Program-made: the position numbers and the translations under genes | The notes under the pieces: generated by a model | What the model was told of the DNA's origin: nothing | Seen by the model: the letters and a program-made list of their open reading frames with translations, nothing else | Database searches by the model: none | Shown here: positions 39,115 through 46,964 of the stretch, piece after piece | Position numbering within the stretch: position 1 is the stretch's first letter | How the letters are laid out: each line of letters begins with the position of its first letter | NCBI GenBank assembly: GCA_018828125.1 | Contig: JAHJWB010000013.1 | Coordinates: forward strand, 248,001 to 312,000 | Length of the DNA stretch: 64,000 nucleotides | Source: Gammaproteobacteria bacterium | Lineage (GTDB): Bacteria > Pseudomonadota > Gammaproteobacteria > Burkholderiales > Burkholderiaceae_C | Direction of reading: 5' to 3'

Positions 39115-39704
39115 CTACCCGAATAAGGGCAGTGTGCCACCCAGGCACGCACCTTCAATCTCCAACATGCGCAGTTTGGTGACCGCCCCGCCACCAGCGG
39201 AGAACCCACCGGCCTTGCCCCAGCCGCCAGCACGCGGTGGCACGGCACCACAGGGGCAAAGGGGTTCAACCCCAACGCCTGCCCCACCGCCCGCGACAAA
39301 CCTTTGCTGCCCAACTGCTCGGCCACGTCGCCATAGGTGCGGGTGCTCCCAGGCGGGATGGCCCGCGCAATGGCGTACACCTGCTGGTGAAACGGCGAAA
39401 CGCCAGCCATATCGAGCGGCACTTCGCACAGGTCGCGTCGCTGGCCCGTCAACAGCGCCTGAATGCCTTCGATGGCGTTGCGCACAGTGGGGGGCGGGTC
39501 TGCAAAGTCGGCACATGGCGCAGGCAGCCCCCGCAGCAAACGCGCTCGCGTGGCCGCCGCATCCACCTCGGGCAACTGCACCGCAACAATGCCGCCCGGT
39601 CCCCAGGCAATGCCGCAGGTGCCAATGGCGGTGTCAAACAGTGCATGGCCATGGACAGAGGCGCTGTCGGGTGCGAGTTGAGCCAAATCGGCAGGGGATG
39701 GCAT
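39115..39704 (-). pseudogene. ogt: Methylated-DNA--protein-cysteine methyltransferase with a one-base frameshift
   Basis: DNA repair methyltransferase that removes alkyl groups from O6-methylguanine onto its own cysteine. The first frame from 39704 gives a normal N-terminal region, the helix-turn-helix segment (TRTYGDVAEQLGSKGLSRAVGQAL) and the active-site PCHRV, then goes out of family. The continuation GGFSAGGGAVTKLRMLEIEG is found one frame over and ends at 39115. Restoring one G in the G4 run at 39221-39218 rejoins both parts. As read, the frame runs on to 39093 with a wrong C-terminus that lacks the conserved glycine-rich segment. This is either a real recent inactivation or a sequencing error. 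Confidence 0.85.
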
Positions 39705-39710
39705 TTACTA

Positions 39711-39775
39711 CACTTTTAATAGCTATCAGCGCTTATTGGATAAGCGCTAAAGGCCATTTTTACTCATATTTTCAC
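39711..39775. repeat. R1 palindromic repeat (e)
   Basis: TTTTAATAGCTATCAGCGCT continuing as TATTGGATAAGCGCTAAAGG and CCATTTTTACTCATATTTTC. It lies in the 91-base gap between the ogt start and the stop of the SDR gene. Confidence 0.8.
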
Positions 39776-39795
39776 CGCACTGTCCGCTCAGGCCC

Positions 39796-40701
39796 TCAAT
39801 CCGCCCGCAGCGCGGTGCGCAGCTGCGCACCCAGTTCAGGCTTGGCTGCAAACGGGTCGGTCGGGTTGCGCATCAGCATGATGTCTTCCATGCGCGTCTG
39901 CACGGACGCAATGGCCTTGGGGTGGCTGTAGATGTAGAACTGGCCTTGCGCTGCGGCGTCGAACACTTTCTGCGCCACCTCGGCAGCGGTGACCTTGCCG
40001 CTGCCCACGGCCTTGTCGCTCATGGCCTGGCCGATGAGTTGGCTCTTGGTGGGCTTGTCGGCCGGCAGCTCGCCGGGGCGGTTGCGGTGGCTCTGGCTGA
40101 TGCCGGTGGGCACAAAGAAGGGGCACAACACACTGGCGCTGACCTGGTCGGTGACCAGCGCCAAGTCCTGGTACAGCGTCTCCGACAGGCTGACCACTGC
40201 GTGCTTGCTGACGTTGTAGATGCCCATGTTGGGCGCCGCCAGCAGGCCCGCCATGCTGGCGGTGTTGACGATGTGGCCGCGCCAGGCCGGGTCTTTTTTG
40301 GCGGCGGCCAGCATCATGGGGGTGAACAGGCGCACGCCGTGCACCACGCCCATGACGTTCACGCCCAACACCCATTCCCAGTCTTTTACCGAGCTTTCCC
40401 ACACCAGCCCGCCCGCGCCCACGCCTGCGTTGTTGAACACGAGGTGCGGCGCGCCAAAGCGCTGCTCCACGTCGATGGCCAACTGCTCCATCTGGGCGGC
40501 GTTCGACACGTCGACCTTGCGGGCCAGCACCTGGGCCCCGGCAGCCTGCATCTCGGCTGTGGCGGCGTCCAGCGCGTCCTGCTGCACGTCCACCAGCACC
40601 AGGTTCATGCCCAGGCGGGCGCCTATGCGCGCGCATTCGAGGCCAAAACCCGAGCCTGCACCGGTGAGGACGGCGGTTTTGCCAGCAAAGTTGTCGATCA
40701 T
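39796..40701 (-). CDS. SDR family NAD(P)-dependent oxidoreductase
   Basis: 301-residue short-chain dehydrogenase. It has the cofactor motif TGAGSGFG (about residue 13), an acidic DVQQ after the second strand suggesting NAD preference, NNAG (about 90), the catalytic Ser in NTASMAGL and YNVSK (about 160). The C-terminus (PTDPFAAKPEL) is longer than in the classical 250-residue forms. The substrate is unknown. It is part of the long minus-strand series with acyl-CoA genes, so a hydroxyacyl or alcohol substrate is plausible. Confidence 0.9.
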   Translation of the reverse strand: MIDNFAGKTAVLTGAGSGFGLECARIGARLGMNLVLVDVQQDALDAATAEMQAAGAQVLARKVDVSNAAQMEQLAIDVEQRFGAPHLVFNNAGVGAGGLVWESSVKDWEWVLGVNVMGVVHGVRLFTPMMLAAAKKDPAWRGHIVNTASMAGLLAAPNMGIYNVSKHAVVSLSETLYQDLALVTDQVSASVLCPFFVPTGISQSHRNRPGELPADKPTKSQLIGQAMSDKAVGSGKVTAAEVAQKVFDAAAQGQFYIYSHPKAIASVQTRMEDIMLMRNPTDPFAAKPELGAQLRTALRAD

Positions 40702-40786
40702 GTTTTTGTCTCCTTGGGGTCGTCAGTGGTCTAGTGGATCGGATGTGGGGTTCGCCAAGAGCGGCTCCTGACCCGTTCGCTCCGAA

Positions 40787-40855
40787 CCTGTCAGAAGCGC
40801 TTTTCCGTGCAGTGCCCTGGCTTCGACGGGCTCAGCCTGAACGGCGAGGAGTGGC
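40787..40855. repeat. REP-like inverted pair
   Basis: CCGTTCGCTCCGAACCTGTC (from 40787) and CTTCGACGGGCTCAGCCTGA-ACGG (40831-40854) are imperfect inverted copies. The second is the widespread 'TTCGAC-GGCTCAG-CGAACGG'-type proteobacterial REP sequence. Together they can fold into a stem-loop between the GST and SDR genes. Confidence 0.7.
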
Positions 40856-40873
40856 TTCGGGCGGCGAGACCCT

Positions 40874-40894
40874 GTGCTAAGTGCTAAGTGCTAA
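40874..40894. repeat. GTGCTAA tandem repeat, three copies
   Basis: Perfect 7-base unit repeated three times at the downstream end of the GST gene, next to the REP-like pair. Confidence 0.9.
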
Positions 40895-40922
40895 ATCCGA
40901 GGTGATTCGGGGGCATGCCCCT

Positions 40923-41858
40923 TCAGGACGCTACCGCCCGCAGCACATACCCAATGCGCGGGAAGTGCACATGCAGCGTGCCTGCACGCGGGTCTGTGCG
41001 GCGCAGGGTGTAGCGGGTGCGGGTGGCGGCGATCAGTTCGCCCTCGGTCGGCTCGGTGCCGAAGGTCTCGGCGGCAATCGTGACCTGGCTGCCCAGCGCA
41101 ATGCCGTGTTCATCCTGAAACACATCGTCCATCAGGGGCAATGGGTCCATGCCTGCGGCGACGGTGATCGCGTCGGCCGCGCTGAATTTTTCCATGCGGC
41201 CATGGCCCAGGGCGGCCATGCGGTCCATCCATTCGAGCACCGCCGGGGTGTTGGAGAAGATGTCCGCCATCACCGGCACACACTGGCGGGTAAACCACAG
41301 GGGGTGGTAGGCCGCAAAGTCGGCCAGGCAAGGTTCTGCGCCAAACAAAAAGTCGTGTTCTTCCACCATGTGCGCGATGCGGCGCAGGTACGAGCGGTAG
41401 GCGGCGGTGGCGTCGGCCGGGCGCAGGCGCTGCATGCCCGCGCTCATCTCGCGGCGGTCCTCGCCAAAGGCCTGAGCGGCCTGGGGCGGCAGGTTGGCAA
41501 ACATCACCGCTGCGCCCTTGGGCTGCAGGTTGTAGGCCATGGCCGCCCAGAACAACGTGGTGTCGGCCCACTGCGCAAACACACGGGACACGCCCTTCAA
41601 GTGCGGCGGGTACAGCACGGGCTCGGGTTGTTCATGCTCCAGCACATCGCAGATCAGGGCCGAGTCGCAATAGATGTCGGCGCCAATCTGCAGAAACGGC
41701 GTCTTGCGGTAGCCGCCCGTCAATGCCTGCACGTCGGGCTTGGGCATGATGCTGGGGATGATCACGGACTTCCAGGCCAGTTGCTTGGAGCCCAGCACCA
41801 GCCGGATTTTTTCGGAGAACGGCGAGGAGGGGTAATGGTGCAGGATGAGGTGGGACAT
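40923..41858 (-). CDS. Glutathione S-transferase family protein
   Basis: 311 residues. The N-terminal thioredoxin-like domain shows LHHYPSSPFSEKIRLVLGSK (active-site Ser region), GGYRKTPFLQ with the cis-proline, and CDSALICDVLE with the glutathione-contact Asp-Ser. An all-helical domain follows (FLFGAEPCLADFAAYHPLWF). A C-terminal extension of about 90 residues beyond a typical GST is present. GAGGAG stands seven bases before the ATG. The role is unknown. Context suggests detoxification or thiol handling within the acyl-CoA gene series. Confidence 0.88.
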   Translation of the reverse strand: MSHLILHHYPSSPFSEKIRLVLGSKQLAWKSVIIPSIMPKPDVQALTGGYRKTPFLQIGADIYCDSALICDVLEHEQPEPVLYPPHLKGVSRVFAQWADTTLFWAAMAYNLQPKGAAVMFANLPPQAAQAFGEDRREMSAGMQRLRPADATAAYRSYLRRIAHMVEEHDFLFGAEPCLADFAAYHPLWFTRQCVPVMADIFSNTPAVLEWMDRMAALGHGRMEKFSAADAITVAAGMDPLPLMDDVFQDEHGIALGSQVTIAAETFGTEPTEGELIAATRTRYTLRRTDPRAGTLHVHFPRIGYVLRAVAS

Positions 41859-41925
41859 AGGGTTCTCCTCGGAGGATGTGTAAGTTGTCTGGAGAGCTTA
41901 GAAGCGACACCGGCGGACAAAACTG

Positions 41926-42066
41926 CCCGACGCAGGCCAGCGCCCCTGCGCAAGGGCCGCCAAGCCGCGTATGCGGCGCTTCGCTTGTGTGCGCTGGGGG
42001 CGTCCCCCTCCCGACTCACGCAGTGAGTCGAGTGAGGGGGAAGGTGCGAAGCGACTCAGGGGGAGC
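41926..42066 (-). repeat. R2 stem-loop repeat (a), directly after the AidB-like gene
   Basis: Read on the minus strand, it starts a few bases after the stop codon: CCCCCTGAGTCGCTTCG, then a hairpin (GACTCAC at 42012-42018 pairs with GTGAGTC at 42022-42028, with flanking C- and G-runs), then GGGGGACGCCCCCAGCG, GGCGGCCCTTGCGCAGGGGC and GCTGGCC. It shares these blocks in the same order with R2b and R2c. Confidence 0.7.
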
Positions 42067-42067
42067 T

Positions 42068-43762
42068 TCATGTTGGTAAGGCGCGTGCTAGCAAGGCATC
42101 CAGGTTGACCCCAGCGCCCAGCGTACCGAAAGCGTAGCCCCAGTCACCGCCCAAGCGAGAGTCGCAAAACGCGCGAAACACGGCACCGGGCGCACTGCGC
42201 AATAGCAGGGCGGCCTGCACCGCCAATGCCACGTCTTGCGCCAGACGGCGGGCTTCGGCCTCGGTGGTCATGGCGTCTACGCGCAGGGGCAACGTACCGG
42301 CAAGGCGGTCCAGTGCCGGGTGGGCGCCGCGTGCGGGGGCCAGTTCTGCGTCCAGGGCTGCGGCGGTGTCGGCGCGGCGCACGGCGCGCATCAAGTCCAG
42401 CGCCATGATGTTGCCCGCGCCTTCCCAGATGGAGTTGAGCGGCATCTCGCGGTAGATGCGGGCCATCACGCCTTCGCCGCCCTCTTCCACATAGCCGTTG
42501 CCGCCCAGGCATTCCATCGCCTCCTGGGCAAACGCACTGCCGCGCTTACACACCCAGAACTTGGCGACCGGCGTGAGCAGGCGGGCCATGATGGCCTCGT
42601 GTTCGCTCTTTTCTTTGTGGTCAAAAGCGCTGGCAAGCCTGATCGATAAAGCGGTGGCCGCTTCACTTTCGAGCGCCAGATCGGCCAGCACGTTGCGCAT
42701 CAGCGGCTGGTCGATGAGCTTCTTGCCAAAAGCCGAGCGCTGGCGCGTGTGGTGCAGCGCAATGCTGAGCGCCTGGCGCATGAGCCCGCTGGTGCCCAGG
42801 GCGCAGTCCAGCCGCGTCATGGTGCCCATCTCCAGGATCTGCGCCACGCCGCGGCCCTCCTCGCCCACGCGCCAGGCGATCGCGTCGACGAACTCGACCT
42901 CGGAGCTGGCGTTGGCGTGGTTGCCGAGCTTGTCTTTCAAGCGCTGGATGCGGATGTTGTTAACCGATCCTTGCGCCCCATCGGGCAGCACGCGCGGCAG
43001 GAAGAAACAGGTGAGCCCACCGGGCGCCTGCGCCAGCACCAGGAAGGCATCGCACATGGGCGCGGAAAAGAACCACTTGTGGCCGGTCAGCCGATAGCGC
43101 GAGCCCCAGGCGTCTTCACCATCGGGCGCGGCCTGCGTGGTGTTGGCGCGCACGTCCGATCCGCCCTGCTTCTCCGTCATGCCCATGCCCATGGTGAGCG
43201 CGGATTTCTGCGAGAACAGGGCGAGGTGCGGGTCGTACTGCGTGCTGGCCAGCCCGGCATTCCAGTCGGCCCATACGGCGGCATTGCCACGCAGTGCAGG
43301 TGTGACGGCATAGCTCATCGACACGGGGCACAGCACCGACGGCTCAGCCTCGGTAAAAAGCATGAACCCTGCCGCCCGCTCGATGTGCGCGTGGCCCGTG
43401 TCCTGGCGGGACCATGGCGTGGCATGCAGGCCATGGCGCAGCGCGGCGCCGATCAGCGCGTGGTAGCTGGGATGGAACTCCACCACGTCCGTGCGGTGGC
43501 CGAAGCGGTCATGCGTGCGAAGTTGCGGCTTGTGCGTGTTGGCCAGGCGGGCGTGGGTCAACATCTCGGCCGACCCCATCTCGGCCCCCAACGCGGTAAG
43601 GCCCGCCAGTGGCAGGCTGGGGGCGTGCAGGCGCAGTGCGTCCTGCAAAGGCTGGTTGGTGGTGAACAGGTTCACATCCACCCACGGCGTGCTCTGGTTG
43701 AACACATCGTGCGTGCGTGCAGCGCTGGCGGCGGGGGCGGTGGTGACGGTAGCGGGGGTCAT
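42068..43762 (-). CDS. Acyl-CoA dehydrogenase, AidB-like
   Basis: 564-residue flavoenzyme. It has the AidB/isovaleryl-CoA-dehydrogenase-like layout: PALRGNAAVWADW, then MGMGMTEKQGGSDVRANTT (FAD-binding region near 190), the substrate loop YRLTGHKWFFSAPMCDAFL, and the C-terminal ECLGGNGYVEEGG with the region of the catalytic base. AidB-type proteins bind DNA or act on unknown acyl thioesters, so a dehydrogenase role is likely but not certain. The ATG at 43762 overlaps the stop of the upstream acetyltransferase (ATGA), which decides it over an ATG four codons earlier. Confidence 0.9.
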   Translation of the reverse strand: MTPATVTTAPAASAARTHDVFNQSTPWVDVNLFTTNQPLQDALRLHAPSLPLAGLTALGAEMGSAEMLTHARLANTHKPQLRTHDRFGHRTDVVEFHPSYHALIGAALRHGLHATPWSRQDTGHAHIERAAGFMLFTEAEPSVLCPVSMSYAVTPALRGNAAVWADWNAGLASTQYDPHLALFSQKSALTMGMGMTEKQGGSDVRANTTQAAPDGEDAWGSRYRLTGHKWFFSAPMCDAFLVLAQAPGGLTCFFLPRVLPDGAQGSVNNIRIQRLKDKLGNHANASSEVEFVDAIAWRVGEEGRGVAQILEMGTMTRLDCALGTSGLMRQALSIALHHTRQRSAFGKKLIDQPLMRNVLADLALESEAATALSIRLASAFDHKEKSEHEAIMARLLTPVAKFWVCKRGSAFAQEAMECLGGNGYVEEGGEGVMARIYREMPLNSIWEGAGNIMALDLMRAVRRADTAAALDAELAPARGAHPALDRLAGTLPLRVDAMTTEAEARRLAQDVALAVQAALLLRSAPGAVFRAFCDSRLGGDWGYAFGTLGAGVNLDALLARALPT

Positions 43763-44226
43763 GGCGGGCTCCACAACATCTCGATATGGGGAATATCGTC
43801 TTCCAGATACTCTTCCGACACGGGCACAAAACCCAAGCTGCCGTAAAAGCCCTGCAGATGGGCCTGCGCGCTGATGCGGATGCCCTGGCCAGGAAACACC
43901 TGCTGGCAGCGGGTGATGCCTTCGTGCATCAGCGCTCGGCCCGTGCCGTTGCCGCGTGCCTCTTTGGACGTCACCACGCGGCCAATGGAGGGCTCGGGGT
44001 AGTTCACGCCCGGGTCCACCACACGCAAGCAGGCTTGCGCGACACCCACCTCGTCATAGCCCAGCAGATGGTGCGATTGTTTGTCGGCGCCGTCCGGGTC
44101 CTGGTACGGGCCCTGCTCCAGGATGAAGACCTTGCAGCGCAGTGCCAGCGCATCGTGCAAAGCATGCACACCCAGTTCGTCGAACCGGGCCCAGGTCCAG
44201 CGCAGCTTGGGTGGCACGGCGCTCAT
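43759..44226 (-). CDS. GNAT family N-acetyltransferase, ElaA type
   Basis: 155 residues from the ATG at 44226 (MSAVPPKLRWTWARFDELG), which starts directly after the stop of the oxidoreductase. A frame extension upstream overlaps that gene and has no family features. The fold is ElaA-like: ALRCKVFILEQGPYQDPDGAD, LLGYDEVGVAQACLRVVDPG, then the acetyl-CoA loop region VVTSKEARGNGTGRALMHEG and the C-terminal GFYGSLGFVPVSEEYLEDDIPHIEM. The substrate is unknown. It is probably co-translated with the AidB-like gene through an ATGA overlap. Confidence 0.9.
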   Translation of the reverse strand: MSAVPPKLRWTWARFDELGVHALHDALALRCKVFILEQGPYQDPDGADKQSHHLLGYDEVGVAQACLRVVDPGVNYPEPSIGRVVTSKEARGNGTGRALMHEGITRCQQVFPGQGIRISAQAHLQGFYGSLGFVPVSEEYLEDDIPHIEMLWSPP

Positions 44227-44228
44227 CG

Positions 44229-45245
44229 TCAGATCAGCTTGACGAGCTGTTTGCCAAAGTTTTTGCCCTTGAGCAGGCCCAAAAAGGCTTCTGGCGCGGC
44301 AGCCATGCCTTCGGCGACCGTTTCGCGCGGGCGCAGCTTGCCGGTGCCGACCAGCGTGCCCAGCTCCTTCAGAGCCTCGGGCCACACTTCCATGTGTTCG
44401 CTCACGATGAAGCCTTCGACCTTCATGCGGTTGACGAGGATGAGCGCGGGGTTCTGCAGCGGCAGCGGTTGGCCGTCATAGCCAGCGATCATCCCGCACA
44501 CCGCAATGCGCGCGAAGGCGTTGGAGCGCAGCAGCACCGCATCCAGGATGTAGCCGCCCACGTTTTCAAAGTAGCCGTCGATGCCGTTCGGGCACGCTTC
44601 CTTCAAGGCCTTGGACATGGACTTGAGGTCGCCGTGCTCACGGTGGTCGATGCACACGTCAAAGCCCAGTTCTTCGACCGCGTATTTGCACTTGTCGGGA
44701 CCGCCAGCAATGCCCACCACGCGGCAACCGCGGGCTTTGGCCAAGGCGGCAAACGCGCTGCCCACGGCGCCGGTGGCAGCGCTCACCACCACGGTCTCGC
44801 CCTCTTTGGGCGCAATGATCTTGACCAGGCCATACCACGCGGTGACGCCCGGCATGCCGACGGCGCCCAGGTAGTGCGACAGCGGCACGTGGGTGGTGTC
44901 CACCTTGCGCAGCGCGCCCACCGCATTGCCGTCGACCACGCTGTATTCCTGCCAGCCGCCCATGCCCACCACCTTGTCGCCCACGGCGTACTTGGGGTTT
45001 TTGCTGTCGGCCACTTCGCCCACGGTGCCGCCGATCATCACTTCGCCCAGGCCTTGCGACGCGGCGTAGCTCTTGCTCTCGTTCATGCGGCCGCGCATGT
45101 ACGGGTCCAGGCTCAGGAAGTGGTGGCGCACCAGCACCTCGCCGTCCTTGAGCGCAGGCGTATCCACAGCCACCAGCTTGAAGTTGCTGGCCACGGCTTC
45201 GCCCTGGGGGCGGTTGTCGAGAACGATTTGTTGATTGCGTGGCAT
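44229..45245 (-). CDS. NADP-dependent oxidoreductase, MDR/leukotriene B4 dehydrogenase-like (CurA/YncB type)
   Basis: 338-residue zinc-independent medium-chain reductase. Typical features are LDNRPQGEAVASNFKLVA at the N-terminus, the cap RHHFLSLDPYMRGRMNE, the nucleotide motif VVVSAATGAVGSAFAALAK (about 150-168) and RVVGIAGGPDKC after it. The family reduces double bonds of 2-alkenals and enones. In this gene series it may act on unsaturated intermediates or aldehyde by-products. It starts the short unit oxidoreductase-GNAT-AidB, whose genes abut. Confidence 0.92.
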   Translation of the reverse strand: MPRNQQIVLDNRPQGEAVASNFKLVAVDTPALKDGEVLVRHHFLSLDPYMRGRMNESKSYAASQGLGEVMIGGTVGEVADSKNPKYAVGDKVVGMGGWQEYSVVDGNAVGALRKVDTTHVPLSHYLGAVGMPGVTAWYGLVKIIAPKEGETVVVSAATGAVGSAFAALAKARGCRVVGIAGGPDKCKYAVEELGFDVCIDHREHGDLKSMSKALKEACPNGIDGYFENVGGYILDAVLLRSNAFARIAVCGMIAGYDGQPLPLQNPALILVNRMKVEGFIVSEHMEVWPEALKELGTLVGTGKLRPRETVAEGMAAAPEAFLGLLKGKNFGKQLVKLI

Positions 45246-45277
45246 GAAAGGCTCCTTCAGAATGTCTACTACTATGA

Positions 45278-45335
45278 ATTCAATAGCTACTAGCGCTTAT
45301 GAATAAAGCGCTAGAGGCCTGTTTGGCTTGGGGAA
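45278..45335. repeat. R1 palindromic repeat (f)
   Basis: TTCAATAGCTACTAGCGCTT continuing as ATGAATAAAGCGCTAGAGGC and CTGTTTGGC, in the gap between the thioesterase stop and the oxidoreductase start. Confidence 0.85.
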
Positions 45336-45342
45336 TTGGCAT

Positions 45343-45780
45343 TCAATCGGTGGAAATCACCTTGAGCCCGTTGGCGCTGCGGCTGTCCACCGGCAGGCGC
45401 CGCACGTACTTGAACGTGCCAGTAGCATGGCTGCACACCTTGCCTTGCGCGTCGAATACCGTGCCTTCGGTAAACGCCATGGTGGCCGTGCGGTGGATGA
45501 GCCGCCCCTTGGCGACCAGCGGCCCACGCGATGCCTGCATGAAGCTGGTCTTCATCTCGATGGTGACCACGCCCATGTCCGGCGTATCGCTGCGCGCGGC
45601 CGTGGCCATGGTCACGTCGAGCAGCGTCATGGTCGCACCACCGTGGGTCACATCAAACGAGTTCAGGTGCTCGGGTTTGGCTTCGTAGTGCAGCTCAGAC
45701 TCGCCGCCCTCCATGCGGTGCAGCGTAAAGCCGAGGTGGCTGACAAAGGGGATCTCGACGCCAAATTTCAGCAAGGGCAA
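45343..45780 (-). CDS. PaaI-type hotdog acyl-CoA thioesterase
   Basis: 145 residues, one hotdog domain. The active-site stretch FDVTHGGATMTLLDVTMATAA matches the PaaI/YigI group (HGG plus Asp on the central helix). VVTIEMKTSFMQAS forms the following strand. Members hydrolyse aryl- or medium-chain acyl-CoA. The position next to an SDR and two acyl-CoA dehydrogenases suits release of CoA from blocked intermediates. Confidence 0.9.
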   Translation of the reverse strand: MPLLKFGVEIPFVSHLGFTLHRMEGGESELHYEAKPEHLNSFDVTHGGATMTLLDVTMATAARSDTPDMGVVTIEMKTSFMQASRGPLVAKGRLIHRTATMAFTEGTVFDAQGKVCSHATGTFKYVRRLPVDSRSANGLKVISTD

Positions 45781-45844
45781 CTCCGGTATTCAGAACAAAA
45801 AGGCGAGCATAGCGAGCGCTTTACGCCCCTGACGCCGTTGTTGA

Positions 45845-46636
45845 CTAGCCGCCCGTGACGATGCTCACGCCGCCGTCCACCGCCAGCCACTGGCCGGTGA
45901 TGTGCTTGCCCGCGTCCGATGCATACAGCGCGCACAGGCCCTTCAGATCTTCGTCGCCGCCCAAACGGCCCAGCGGGGCGTGTGCGGCCAGTGCTTCTTC
46001 GCCCATGGCCTTGAGTGTTCCGACCGTCATCTTGCTGGGGAAGAAGCCTGGGCAGATGGCGTTGACGCGGATGTTGTACGCGCCCCATTCCGCCGCCAGC
46101 GCGCGGGTGAAATTGATCACCGCGCCCTTGGAGGTGTTGTAAGCAATGGTGTTCATGCCCTTGGGGTTGCCGCCCAGACCCGCGATGGACGCCACGTTGA
46201 TGATGCTGCCGCTGCGGCGCGCGATCATGCTGTGCTTGGCAATGTGCTGGGAGAGGATGAAGTAGCCGCGCACGTTGAGGTTCATCACCTTGTCCCAGGC
46301 TTCCACGGGGTGGTCTTCGGCCGGGGAACCCCAGGCGGCGCCCGCGTTGTTCACCAGAATGTCTACGTGGCCCAGGCGCTGCAGCGTCTCGTCGGCCAGG
46401 CGGCGGATGTCCTCCTCCTTCGCGCAATCGGCAGCGATCCAGCGTGCGTCGATGCCCGCGGCCTGCAGGTCGGCCGTGGCCTCTTCCAGGTCAGACGCCT
46501 TGCGCGAACTGAGCACGATCTTGGCGCCCGCCTCGCCTAGCGCATGCGCCAGTTGCAGGCCCAGGCCGCGCGAGCCGCCTGTGACCAGCGCTGTCTTGCC
46601 CGAAAGGTCAAACAATTGTTGGATGGTGCGTGTCAT
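45845..46636 (-). CDS. SDR family oxidoreductase (FabG-like)
   Basis: 263 residues from the ATG at 46636, which has AGGAGA six bases upstream. A longer frame to 46795 overlaps the next gene's tail. It has TGGSRGLG cofactor motif (about residue 18), NNAGAAWG (about 94), the Ser in NVASIAGLGG and YNTSK (about 165), and a C-terminal TGQWLAVDGG typical of FabG-like 3-oxoacyl or gluconate dehydrogenases. Within this cluster a hydroxyacyl substrate is likely. Confidence 0.92.
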   Translation of the reverse strand: MTRTIQQLFDLSGKTALVTGGSRGLGLQLAHALGEAGAKIVLSSRKASDLEEATADLQAAGIDARWIAADCAKEEDIRRLADETLQRLGHVDILVNNAGAAWGSPAEDHPVEAWDKVMNLNVRGYFILSQHIAKHSMIARRSGSIINVASIAGLGGNPKGMNTIAYNTSKGAVINFTRALAAEWGAYNIRVNAICPGFFPSKMTVGTLKAMGEEALAAHAPLGRLGGDEDLKGLCALYASDAGKHITGQWLAVDGGVSIVTGG

Positions 46637-46754
46637 GGTGTGTCTCCTAGTGTTCTGGTTGATGGTGGGATCGCCGGTGCTGCAACCCACACGCAAAGAA
46701 TGATTGTGCGACGCAACGCAGGGCCATTGTGTCGCCCCCGCGTCGGTCGCGGGT

Positions 46755-46964
46755 TCAGCGATGGTGGTCGCTCTGCAGCCGGGCCCGCACGCCAATCAGC
46801 ACCACGCCCGCTACAGCCACCACGCCCCCCACCACCGTCAGCGTCCAGCCGATCATGTCGTCCGTGCGCGCGGTGGCCAGGCCCAGCACCAGGGTCAACA
46901 GGCCGCCATAGATCAGCGTCCAGATGAGCTGGTGCAGGCGCTGAAGGCTTTGGGGAGAAGCCAT
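46755..46964 (-). CDS. Small two-helix membrane protein
   Basis: 69 residues with two hydrophobic helices (LIWTLIYGGLLTLVLGLAT and MIGWTLTVVGGVVAVAGVVLIGV) joined by a short polar turn, then a basic tail. The ATG at 46964 shares one base with the stop of the upstream acyl-CoA dehydrogenase (TGATG), so translation is coupled. No family is recognised and its relation to the enzyme is unknown. Confidence 0.75.
   Translation of the reverse strand: MASPQSLQRLHQLIWTLIYGGLLTLVLGLATARTDDMIGWTLTVVGGVVAVAGVVLIGVRARLQSDHHR

Noticed and set aside
42601-42655. Possible extra R1 copy inside the AidB-like gene (AAAAGCGCTGGC...GATAAAGCGG)
   Set aside because: The flanks do not match R1 and the protein shows no sign of an insert relative to the AidB-like pattern.
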